Part shown: piece by piece, positions 1 to 5,935 of the stretch
Layout: each line of letters begins with the position of its first letter
How positions within the stretch are numbered: position 1 is the first letter of the stretch
NCBI GenBank assembly: GCA_009775225.1
Contig: VSPE01000056.1
Location: 1-11,631 of the forward strand
Direction: 5' to 3'
DNA: 11,631 nt
Origin: Muribaculaceae bacterium
Lineage (GTDB): Bacteria > Bacteroidota > Bacteroidia > Bacteroidales > Muribaculaceae
Translations under genes and position numbers: made by a program
Notes under the pieces: model-generated
The model's database searches: none
What the model was told of the DNA's origin: nothing
Seen by the model: the letters and a program-made list of their open reading frames with translations, nothing else

Positions 1-58
1 GCCAGCTATGCTCCTTTGCCGCAGGAATAAATCCGCCTCAAAATTTTCGGCCCTGTCG

Positions 59-84
59 TTAACAAGCATTATTAAACGACCTCT
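59..84 (+). repeat. 26-bp TTAACAA-type dyad repeat, copy A
   Basis: The element reads TTAACAAGCATTATTAA followed by ACGACCTCT. Its first 17 bases are an imperfect palindrome (TTAACAA / TTATTAA around a short centre). The reverse complement of 11558-11583 matches it at 23 of 26 positions, and the first 13 bases recur exactly at 1336-1348. A second half-site, TTGTTAA, sits at 87-93 in inverted orientation. It lies 30 bp before the acyltransferase start, so an operator or promoter-associated element is possible. The function is inferred only. Confidence 0.5.
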
Positions 85-113
85 TATTGTTAAACACCAC
101 CTTAGCCTCCGAC

Positions 114-1115
114 ATGAACACGGCATCTTCTCCGACACGACTTTCACAGCTGCAAGGCATCGACCTCACCAAGTACATTATGGCCTACGGCGTAGTTGCA
201 ATACACGTAGGCACAGTTTACGGCCACTTCTCATGGCCCCTGGAATGGTTCATCTCGCTTGCCGTTCCCTTCTTCTTCCTATCCTCGGGCTACCTGCTCA
301 TGCGCAAGCTTGGCACCGTGAACGGCACCGAGGTACGCCGTGCAATGCTTTCAGCCCGCGCGGCACAGATATTCAGGCTGTTCGCGAGCTGGCTGCTCAT
401 CTATCTTCCCATAGCCTGTACCATATTATATTGGGGCGGCAGCAACGTGCCTAAAGCCATCGCACAGCTTTTATGCAACATCATTTTCTTGGGCGAAATG
501 CCATACGCATGGCCGCTGTGGTTTCTATACTCACTGGGCATATTCACCTTCACCCTCTCGCGCACAATAGGCTCGTCCCGAGGCGTACGCCTCCTCGTGG
601 TAGTGAGCACGCTCTCGTACATAGCCTTCAGAGCTATATCGTATTCCGACCTCTCGGGGCTGCCGCACTTCGCTGTCACCGCTCTGAACATCATGCCCTT
701 CAGAGTGCTCGGCGGGGGCCTGTACCTGCTGTGCGGCATGCTGTGCTTCAAAGCCATGCAGAGATTAAGCCACGGCCCACTGCCATACATCATGATAGCA
801 GCGAGTATAACCATGTACTACGCTTCGCTGCCAGGCAGCGAGCTGATTGGCGGCACGGGCCTATTCCTCGCAGCCCTGCGCCTGCCCGTGCACAACAGCG
901 CACGCCTGTGCTCCGGCCTGCGAGCGCAGAGCATGTGGATTTACTACCTGCACATGGTGTTTATATTCGCCGCCAAGTTCATTCTCGGCATTGACGCCGC
1001 CAACCACTGGATAGTCCTCGCTGCCACAGCTGCGGCGAGCAGCCTCTCGGCAATAGCGCTGTCGCACTTGCAGAACAAGCCGCACTTCAGCTTCCTCGCT
1101 CGTCTTGTCAGGTAG
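114..1115 (+). CDS. Membrane acyltransferase, acyltransferase-3 family
   Basis: This is a 333-residue polytopic inner-membrane protein of the acyltransferase-3 family (PF01757 type), whose members move acyl groups, often acetyl, onto sugars of polysaccharides, LPS or peptidoglycan at the membrane. The N-terminal family signature is visible: D17 and K20 on the first helix and the conserved H31 (AIHVG). PFFFLSSGYLL follows at about 52-62, and the C-terminal helix carries the typical aromatic-L-H pattern around H280 (IYYLHM). I count roughly nine to ten hydrophobic segments. ATG at 114 was chosen over a TTG at 87 because the family homology begins right after it. The length is typical. The substrate cannot be read from the sequence, and no glycan cluster is visible around it. 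No TAnnTTTG box is seen in the 113 bp upstream; transcription may begin outside the window. Confidence 0.88.
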   Translation: MNTASSPTRLSQLQGIDLTKYIMAYGVVAIHVGTVYGHFSWPLEWFISLAVPFFFLSSGYLLMRKLGTVNGTEVRRAMLSARAAQIFRLFASWLLIYLPIACTILYWGGSNVPKAIAQLLCNIIFLGEMPYAWPLWFLYSLGIFTFTLSRTIGSSRGVRLLVVVSTLSYIAFRAISYSDLSGLPHFAVTALNIMPFRVLGGGLYLLCGMLCFKAMQRLSHGPLPYIMIAASITMYYASLPGSELIGGTGLFLAALRLPVHNSARLCSGLRAQSMWIYYLHMVFIFAAKFILGIDAANHWIVLAATAAASSLSAIALSHLQNKPHFSFLARLVR

Positions 1116-1117
1116 TA

Positions 1118-1135
1118 CGTTAATGTATTTTAACG
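1118..1135. repeat. Perfect inverted repeat CGTTAA-N6-TTAACG
   Basis: The dyad starts 2 nt after the stop codon of the acyltransferase. Its arms are six bases, perfectly complementary, with a 6-bp spacer (TGTATT). No T-run follows, so it is a poor intrinsic terminator. It shares the TTAA-type half-site with the repeats at 59-84 and 11558-11583, and may be a protein-binding site. Confidence 0.4.
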
Positions 1136-1308
1136 CTGACGGGAGCCACGTCAACAATTCCGCATAAGCATTTACACGTTTTATGTTGTAAAACATATTT
1201 CGCATTAACACACTAAAGCTCAACGCCATACCCCGCAAAAACTGCAGCCGGCGCAGCGGTTTTACATTTTTTATACTGCGGCACGACCCGAAATCGGGCC
1301 AAAATGAT

Positions 1309-1316
1309 TATCTTTG
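1309..1316 (+). promoter_or_regulatory. Bacteroidota -7 box TATCTTTG before ndk
   Basis: TATCTTTG matches the TAnnTTTG consensus of the Bacteroidota primary sigma factor at every defined base. It lies 45 nt before the ndk start codon, which predicts a 5' leader of roughly 35-40 nt. No clear TTTG -33 box is found about 20 bp further up. The copy of the TTAACAAGCATTA motif at 1336-1348 lies inside the predicted leader. Confidence 0.6.
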
Positions 1317-1335
1317 GACTGCTCAAAAACTCTAA

Positions 1336-1348
1336 TTAACAAGCATTA
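1336..1348 (+). repeat. Partial copy of the TTAACAA repeat
   Basis: TTAACAAGCATTA is identical to bases 59-71. It lies 13 nt before the ndk start codon, downstream of the likely promoter. It lacks the ACCTCT tail of the 26-bp form. Its place in the leader would allow a role in transcription or translation, but chance in an AT-rich gap is not excluded. Confidence 0.4.
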
Positions 1349-1361
1349 ACAGCATACGTCG

Positions 1362-1823
1362 ATGGAGCAGACATTTGTAATCCTAAAGCCTTCCACCATA
1401 TCACGCAGCCTCGTTGGAGACGTCATGATGCGCTTTCAGCGTAAAGGCCTTATTATAGCCGGCATCAAGATGATGCAACTCGACGAAGCAATACTGCGCG
1501 AACACTACGCACACCTTGCCGACCGACCCTTCTTCCCCCTCATCCTGAAGTCGATGATGGCGACCCCCGTGATAGTAATGGTGCTCAAAGGCAAGGATTC
1601 CGTAGCGGTAGTACGCAGCCTTACCGGCGCCACAAACTGCCGCAAAGCCGAGCCGGGAACTATCCGCGGCGACTTCGGCATGAGCGGCCAGGAAAACATA
1701 GTGCACGCCTCCGACAGCCCCGAGAACGCCGCTATCGAGATAGCTCTCTTCTTCACCCCCGAAGAAATCTTCGACTACGAGCTGCCGACAATGTCCGCGC
1801 TCTACGCTCCCGACGAACTGTAA
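1362..1823 (+). CDS. ndk: Nucleoside diphosphate kinase
   Basis: This cytoplasmic enzyme moves the gamma phosphate from ATP to nucleoside diphosphates through a phospho-histidine and so balances NTP and dNTP pools. The 153-residue length is that of the Bacteroides-type family. Visible marks are the N-terminal TFVILKPS strand (K9), the PFFPLI segment at 56-61, the R85/T91/N92 region, PGTIRGDFG at 98-106 with R102, and the active-site stretch NIVHASDS with catalytic H115. A segment at 132-135 (TPEE) and a short C-terminal extension follow, as in Bacteroidales homologues. ATG at 1362 is the natural start because ILKPS follows directly. It has its own promoter at 1309-1316 and appears to be a single gene; the next gene lies 81 nt downstream on the same strand. 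Confidence 0.97.
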   Translation: MEQTFVILKPSTISRSLVGDVMMRFQRKGLIIAGIKMMQLDEAILREHYAHLADRPFFPLILKSMMATPVIVMVLKGKDSVAVVRSLTGATNCRKAEPGTIRGDFGMSGQENIVHASDSPENAAIEIALFFTPEEIFDYELPTMSALYAPDEL

Positions 1824-1904
1824 TGCCACTCTTCTCCTCAGAGCATTTTTTCTAATAACAACCACAGATTGGACTTCTAAAAACAGTTTACTCCTCTCCT
1901 ACCG

Positions 1905-2873
1905 ATGAAAGGATTATTCATAGCCGCAGCAACATTCATTCTCACCATAAGCGCTTCGGCGCAGAATTACCAGCTCCCCGACCGTCATGCCCTCAGGCAC
2001 GACGCCCTCCTTGCCAACCAGGGCAACGCAGGCATATCGGTGGAGAATACCACAAAATATCTTGAAGAGCTCTTCGAAGAAGAAGAAGAGCCCGAACTCG
2101 ACATATACACCGAAGGCTGGGACAGCCAGGCCGTGAACTGCTACAACGCCGCTCATGTGCCCCAGACCGCCGTTATCGATGTGACGAACTTCGCCATGCC
2201 CCACCCCGGCTACATAACATCGCCCTACGGCTACCGCCGACGCTTCCGCCGCATGCACAAGGGCGTCGACCTCAAGCTCAACATAGGCGACACAGTGCGC
2301 GCAGCCTTCGACGGCAAAGTGCGCATAGTACGCAATCAAGGCGCCCGCAAAGGCTACGGCATGTATGTGGTGATACGCCACCCCAACCAGCTCGAAACAG
2401 TGTATGGCCACCTCTCGAAATGGCTCGTGGAACCCGACCAGTATGTAAAGGCCGGCGACCCGATAGCTCTCGGCGGCAACACCGGCCGCTCAACAGGCCC
2501 ACACCTCCACTTCGAGACTCGATACATGGGATACGCCATTAACCCCTGCGCGATTTTCGACTTCGCAAACCAGACCACGCACACTGACACCTATACCTTC
2601 GACAAGAATACCTATCAGAACGCGCGCAACTTCTCGCCCGCGGCAAACTCCGAGTACGCCAAAGAGTATCTGAAGAAAAATCCGGCCAAGCCGTACGTGC
2701 GCAATTCCGCACCCAAGTCGAAAAGCTCCACGGCAAGCTACCGTGTGCGAAAAGGCGACACCCTCAGCAAAATCGCCTCGCGAAACGGCACCACAGTGGC
2801 AAAACTCTGCCGCCTGAACGGTATCAAGACCACCACGAAACTATCCGTGGGCCAGCGTCTCAAGCTCAGATAA
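1905..2873 (+). CDS. Secreted M23 peptidase with C-terminal LysM domain
   Basis: The 322-residue product is a predicted exported peptidoglycan endopeptidase of the LytM/M23 family. A signal peptide covers about residues 1-19 (hydrophobic core, SASA before Q20). An acidic linker with a run of Glu lies at 55-64. The M23 domain spans about 98-215: zinc ligands H118 and D122 (HKGVD), catalytic H169 (YGHL), and H200-L-H202 in the GPHLHFE motif. All residues expected in an active enzyme are present. A LysM domain at about 278-322 (YRVRKGDTLSKIA...LSVGQRLKL) should bind glycan strands. A basic, Ser/Pro-rich linker of about 45 residues separates the two domains. The 81-bp gap after ndk shows no TAnnTTTG box, so read-through from ndk or a non-consensus promoter is possible. 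Activation partners cannot be inferred. Confidence 0.95.
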   Translation: MKGLFIAAATFILTISASAQNYQLPDRHALRHDALLANQGNAGISVENTTKYLEELFEEEEEPELDIYTEGWDSQAVNCYNAAHVPQTAVIDVTNFAMPHPGYITSPYGYRRRFRRMHKGVDLKLNIGDTVRAAFDGKVRIVRNQGARKGYGMYVVIRHPNQLETVYGHLSKWLVEPDQYVKAGDPIALGGNTGRSTGPHLHFETRYMGYAINPCAIFDFANQTTHTDTYTFDKNTYQNARNFSPAANSEYAKEYLKKNPAKPYVRNSAPKSKSSTASYRVRKGDTLSKIASRNGTTVAKLCRLNGIKTTTKLSVGQRLKLR

Positions 2874-2917
2874 CGACAGCGGCACTCTCAATACAGCTAT
2901 TACACAAAAAATCATAA

Positions 2918-2956
2918 AACGCCCAGAACCGCCAACCAATGGCGCCACCGGGCGTT
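2918..2956 (+). terminator. Hairpin after the M23 gene
   Basis: A 7-bp outer stem AACGCCC (2918-2924) / GGGCGTT (2950-2956) encloses an inner 5-bp stem CGCCA (2930-2934) / TGGCG (2940-2944), with symmetric 5-nt internal loops. A short U-rich stretch (TTGTATTT) follows on the plus strand and A-rich sequence precedes it. It lies between the M23 gene and the lipoprotein gene, and fits an intrinsic terminator, though the U tract is weak. Confidence 0.6.
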
Positions 2957-2993
2957 GTATTTCTACACGCACAACTACATAAGACCACTGCTC

Positions 2994-3827
2994 ATGAAAC
3001 ATTCAGCAACACTCTTGTTCGCCTCCGGCATGATTGCCGCAATCGCCTTTGCCTCCTGCTCTGCCGACAGGAAAGCCGACAACGACATGGTGACATTCAA
3101 AAAGATTGAGGCCACAAAAGCATACAGCCTCAAAGGCTCCGCCGTCGACTTCGAGACACCGTCCGACCAAAGCTACGGACTACAGGTGCAACTGCTGATG
3201 CCCGAAAGTATGTTCGGAAAGGATATCGCCGCCCTAAGAGACAGCATCCTCGATGCCGCCTTCGACACCACGGGCACCGACCTGAACACAATGATAGAAC
3301 GTACTGCGGCGAAAATATCGCGCGAGAACGGTTACACTCTTGCCGACACTGTGCTGCCCGACTCGGTAGTGCGCGACACTCCCCGCTTTACGGCGCGCTT
3401 CAACGGCTTCTACTCCATAGAAGGCGACGTAGAGACACTGTCGGCGTCAATACTATCATACGCAGTGACTGTATCGTACTACATGCCCTCTGCCGCACAC
3501 GGCATGTACAACATACGCTACATAAACTATGACCTCACTGCCGGAAAGGTGCTCACACTGGCCGACGTGTTTACCGCCGAAGGCATCGCTGCCCTCCCGG
3601 AAATCATACGCGACTACGCCGTGAGGATGGAAGCCTCTATCGGCAGCACCGACATCACCGAAATTCCAGGCGGTGGCAACTTCTACCTTACTCCCGACGG
3701 CGAAATAGTATTCTCATACCAGCCCTACGAGGTGGCATCGTACGCCCAGGGCGAAATACAGATACCCATACCCGCCTACATCCTCTCGCAATATCTCACC
3801 CCGGCAGCGCACAGTCTGCTGCTATGA
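2994..3827 (+). CDS. DUF3298 (RsiV-like) lipoprotein
   Basis: The 277-residue protein has a lipoprotein signal: basic start, hydrophobic segment 5-20, and FAS-C22 as the probable lipid-modified cysteine. The C-terminal part (about 155-265) matches the DUF3298 pattern as I know it: Y-x-x-x-Y-x-NYDL-TAGKVLTLADVF at 172-193, then GGGNFYLTPDGEIVFSY and QPYEVASYAQGEIQIPIP. The middle (about 40-140) probably corresponds to the DUF4163-type half that often pairs with it. The same fold occurs in RsiV, a lysozyme-binding anti-sigma factor, and in deacetylase PdaC, but there is no transmembrane anchor plus anti-sigma region here, so a sigma-control role is not supported. The ATG at 2994 places the signal peptide correctly; a TTG at 2955 lies within the upstream hairpin. 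No typical K-D/E-rich surface export signal follows Cys22 (SADRK). The ligand is unknown. Confidence 0.85.
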   Translation: MKHSATLLFASGMIAAIAFASCSADRKADNDMVTFKKIEATKAYSLKGSAVDFETPSDQSYGLQVQLLMPESMFGKDIAALRDSILDAAFDTTGTDLNTMIERTAAKISRENGYTLADTVLPDSVVRDTPRFTARFNGFYSIEGDVETLSASILSYAVTVSYYMPSAAHGMYNIRYINYDLTAGKVLTLADVFTAEGIAALPEIIRDYAVRMEASIGSTDITEIPGGGNFYLTPDGEIVFSYQPYEVASYAQGEIQIPIPAYILSQYLTPAAHSLLL

Positions 3828-3864
3828 CATAACTACATAATACTAACATAACACTCTTCTCACT

Positions 3865-4257
3865 ATGAACACCAACGACAAGGCAGCTCAGGCAGCTGCA
3901 AAGATTTCGAAAGACGCAGCCGAAGTATCGGCAAAAGCCGCTAAAGTGGCTGCTGAAGAAAAAGCCAAGGCCGTAAAAGAAGAAGCCGGCGATGTAGCCT
4001 CAAACCTCCGCGACAAGGCAGCCCAGGCAGCTGCCGCCGCAAAAGACTCCGTAAGCGGTGCCGTGAACAACGTAAAGGAGAAAATACAGCAACAGCAAGA
4101 CGACCCCGACTCGGCCCTCAACCAAGCCAAAGAAAAGGTGGGCAACATCACCGACAAGGCAAAGGAAGTGACCGGCAACATCGTAGACAAAGGCGCTGAC
4201 CTACTCGAGTCTCTCGCCGACAAGGCCCACGACCTCGCCGACAAGATGCACAAATAG
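3865..4257 (+). CDS. Ala/Lys-rich LEA-like helical protein
   Basis: The 130-residue product is low in complexity and made almost only of Ala, Lys, Asp, Glu, Val, Asn, Gln and Ser. It has no Cys, Phe, Tyr or Trp, and a single Pro (P81). The pattern of Ala-rich stretches broken by charged residues (AKAAKVAAEEKAKAVKEE, residues 23-40) resembles group-3 LEA and YtxH/apolipoprotein-like helices that are disordered in solution and fold on membranes or on drying. DKAAQAAA occurs at 5-12 and again at 50-57, with 22 of 24 bases the same, so an internal duplication is likely. A QQQQDDPD break at 75-82 splits it into two helical halves; the second half (83-130) has DKA/DKG repeats. There is no signal peptide, so it should be cytoplasmic. 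It lies 37 nt after the lipoprotein gene and could be co-transcribed. A protective or stress role is inference only. Confidence 0.85.
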   Translation: MNTNDKAAQAAAKISKDAAEVSAKAAKVAAEEKAKAVKEEAGDVASNLRDKAAQAAAAAKDSVSGAVNNVKEKIQQQQDDPDSALNQAKEKVGNITDKAKEVTGNIVDKGADLLESLADKAHDLADKMHK

Positions 4258-4286
4258 CCGGACATCACTATCTATATAAACAGCGA

Positions 4287-4326
4287 CGAGGCTGTGCCGC
4301 AGACATCTGCACGCGGCACAGCCTCG
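4287..4326. terminator. Perfect 14-bp stem between convergent genes
   Basis: CGAGGCTGTGCCGC (4287-4300) and GCGGCACAGCCTCG (4313-4326) are exactly complementary, with a 12-nt loop. It lies between the ends of the plus-strand LEA-like gene (4257) and the minus-strand His-rich lipoprotein gene (4357). On the minus strand it is followed by GCTGTTTATATAG, modestly U-rich; on the plus strand there is no U-run. A terminator serving both directions is the likeliest reading. Confidence 0.75.
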
Positions 4327-4356
4327 CCTCGCATAGTGCACGAGGAGAGGGAGCAA

Positions 4357-4596
4357 TCAGTCGTCGTGATGATGATGCTTTTTATGCTTCTTATATTTTT
4401 TGTGGTGCTTCTTATGGTGCTTTTTATGGTGGCCACGATAATATCCGTCATCGAAATCATAGGAATACTCGTGGTCGATACCCGCATGAGTGCGGATAGA
4501 GCCGCACGACGGAGCCAGCAGGCACAGCAGCAGCGAGAAGACCGTGGCGCCAAACCACGAGATGCCCCTCCCGCGTAAATGAGAAAATGTCTTCAT
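4357..4596 (-). CDS. Small His/Lys-rich lipoprotein
   Basis: The 79-residue product starts with a basic N-terminus and a hydrophobic segment (about 14-28) ending in APS-C31, a loose lipobox, so it is probably exported and lipid-anchored; the mature part would be only 49 residues. The mature chain has an acidic/aromatic stretch (HEYSYDFDDGYY, 42-53) and then a tail of His and Lys: three HHKK units at 56-67, further KK/H pairs, and HHHHDD at the end. About a third of the tail is His, which suggests metal binding, or pH-dependent charge, outside the inner membrane; neither can be proven here. Small lipoproteins with such tails are, to my knowledge, seen in Bacteroidales without assigned function. 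It lies 114 nt beyond sufS on the same strand, so read-through from the suf operon is conceivable, though an AT-rich dyad lies between. The repeat structure makes length variation likely. Confidence 0.75.
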   Translation of the reverse strand: MKTFSHLRGRGISWFGATVFSLLLCLLAPSCGSIRTHAGIDHEYSYDFDDGYYRGHHKKHHKKHHKKYKKHKKHHHHDD

Positions 4597-4606
4597 ACCT
4601 TATGTG

Positions 4607-4650
4607 TGTTGATAATATAACTGAAACGAATTGCTTATATTATATCAACA
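4607..4650. repeat. Long AT-rich inverted repeat downstream of sufS
   Basis: TGTTGATAATATAA (4607-4620) pairs with TTATATTATATCAACA (4635-4650) if two extra bases are allowed in the right arm; the loop is 14 nt. It lies 10 nt before the start codon of the His-rich lipoprotein gene and about 60 nt after the sufS stop. It could be a weak terminator for the suf mRNA, a leader structure covering the lipoprotein start, or an operator. No perfect TAnnTTTG box is seen for the lipoprotein gene; TACATTGG on the minus strand just upstream of the dyad is only a near match. Confidence 0.45.
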
Positions 4651-4710
4651 CCAATGTATGCGCGGGGGTTCAGAAAAGGCTCAATCTGTACTCAGCGCAA
4701 ATTGTTGGAG

Positions 4711-5922
4711 TCAGACGAGCATGGCTGCAACACGGCGCAGGGCGGCGATAAAGGCGTCGACCTCGACCCTTGTGTTATATGCCGCGAAAGAGGCGCGCAC
4801 TGTGCCTTCGATACCGAAGCGCTCCATGAGGGGCTGCGCGCAGTGGTGGCCTGTGCGCACGGCTATGCCGAGCTGGTCGAGAAGTATGCCGGTGTCGTAG
4901 TGGTGAGCATCACCTATAAGAAACGAAATCACGGCACTCTTGTGTGGGGCTGTGCCGTAAATACGCAGTCCGGGGATAGTCTCCATGAGTGATGTGGCGT
5001 ACTCCAGCAGCTCATGCTCGTGATCGGCCACATTTTCTATACCAAGGCCCTCGAGATAGTCTATAGCCTTTGCCAGAGCGGCAGCGCCTACGTAGTCGGG
5101 CGTACCTGCCTCGAACTTGAAGGGAAGTTCGGCCCAGGTGGTGCCGCTGAAGCTCACATGGCCTATCATCTCGCCGCCGCCCTGATAGGGAGGCATGGTT
5201 TCGAGCAGGTCGCGGCGCCCGTACAGTATGCCCACGCCTGTTGGTCCGTACATCTTATGGGATGAAAATACATAGAAATCGGCTCCGAGGGCCTTTACAT
5301 CGACCTTAGTATGTGCCACGGCCTGCGCGCCATCGATGCAGACCAGCGCGCCATGACTGTGTGCTATGGCGGCCATCTCGGCTACGGGATTGACAGTGCC
5401 GAGAACATTCGACACCTGCGTGACCGACACCAGGCGGGTGCGCGGCGAGAAGAGCGCGCGATAGGCATCGAGGTCGAGTACTCCGCGCTCGTCGCATGGT
5501 ACAACCTTGATTACTATGCCTCGACGCGAAGCAAGGAGCTGCCAGGGTACAATGTTGGAATGATGCTCCATAACGGTGAGGATAATCTCGTCGCCCTCGT
5601 TGAGAAGCAGGCCGTAGCTCGAGGCCACCAGATTGATGCTCTCGGTGGTGCCGCGGGTAAAGATTATTTCCTCTACGGAGTCAGCGCCGATAAAGCGTCG
5701 CACCCGTTCGCGCGCCTCTTCCATAGCAGCCGTAGCCTCCTGCGAGAGGCAGTGCACGCCACGGTGCACATTGGCCTTTCGGTTGTAATATATATACTCG
5801 ATGTCATCGACCACGGCGCGGGGCGTCTGAGTGGAAGCCGCATTGTCGAGGTAGATGAGGTCTTTGCCGTTCACTTTCCGTGAAAGTATAGGGAAGTCGG
5901 CGCGTATGGAGTCGATATTCAT
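4711..5922 (-). CDS. sufS: Cysteine desulfurase SufS
   Basis: This PLP enzyme takes sulfur from L-cysteine, leaving alanine, and holds it as a persulfide for SUF cluster assembly. The 403-residue length fits group II desulfurases (about 406 in E. coli). Key residues are visible: PLP-binding Lys K223 in SSHKMYGPTG, H120 in EHHSN, D197 in CIDGAQ, R375 in GTVRASF, and the persulfide Cys C361 in RTGHHCAQP; each sits three or so residues from its E. coli counterpart. The ATG at 5922 was chosen because IRADFPIL, the normal N-terminus, follows; a farther upstream start would run about 100 bp into the end of sufD. It starts 13 nt after the sufD stop, so the two are co-transcribed. No SufE or SufU partner is in the window; one of these is normally needed for full activity and must be coded elsewhere. 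Confidence 0.97.
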   Translation of the reverse strand: MNIDSIRADFPILSRKVNGKDLIYLDNAASTQTPRAVVDDIEYIYYNRKANVHRGVHCLSQEATAAMEEARERVRRFIGADSVEEIIFTRGTTESINLVASSYGLLLNEGDEIILTVMEHHSNIVPWQLLASRRGIVIKVVPCDERGVLDLDAYRALFSPRTRLVSVTQVSNVLGTVNPVAEMAAIAHSHGALVCIDGAQAVAHTKVDVKALGADFYVFSSHKMYGPTGVGILYGRRDLLETMPPYQGGGEMIGHVSFSGTTWAELPFKFEAGTPDYVGAAALAKAIDYLEGLGIENVADHEHELLEYATSLMETIPGLRIYGTAPHKSAVISFLIGDAHHYDTGILLDQLGIAVRTGHHCAQPLMERFGIEGTVRASFAAYNTRVEVDAFIAALRRVAAMLV

Positions 5923-5935
5923 TGTCGGAAACTTA

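Larger units (their letters stand above)
1116..1361. other. AT-rich intergenic region with several dyads
   Basis: This 246-bp gap between the acyltransferase and ndk holds no convincing ORF. It contains a perfect CGTTAA-N6-TTAACG dyad (1118-1135), a TGACG/CGTCA pair (1137-1153), and an ATGTT-GTAA-AACAT dyad (1183-1196). An imperfect hairpin (AAAAC...GTTTT with CTGC/GCAG inside, about 1237-1263) runs into a T-rich stretch and could be a terminator. CCCG-AAAT-CGGG lies just before the ndk promoter. Which of these are functional is unknown. Confidence 0.5.

Noticed and set aside
1..30. Possible tail of an upstream plus-strand gene, frame 1 open to TAA at 28-30
   Set aside because: Nine codons (ASYAPLPQE) are too few to support a gene; the stretch may equally be intergenic.
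8..454. Plus-strand ORF of 148 codons overlapping the acyltransferase start
   Set aside because: It is rich in Arg, His and Leu with no domain, and overlaps the well-supported acyltransferase in another frame.
1401..2411. Minus-strand ORFs opposite ndk and the M23 peptidase gene
   Set aside because: Their translations are low in complexity and mirror the coding strand; both plus-strand genes have full catalytic motifs.
4357..4400. C-terminal HHHHDD as a sign of vector or tag contamination
   Set aside because: The His run continues an irregular natural HHKK-rich tail in a native-looking gene with its own stop codon and flanking chromosomal sequence.
4294..4578. Plus-strand ORF with a strongly hydrophobic stretch that looks like a membrane protein
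   Set aside because: It is the antisense of the His/Lys-rich tail: CAC/CAT and AAG/AAA codons read backwards give Val/Met/Leu/Phe. The minus-strand frame has a signal peptide and an ordered composition, so that one is kept.
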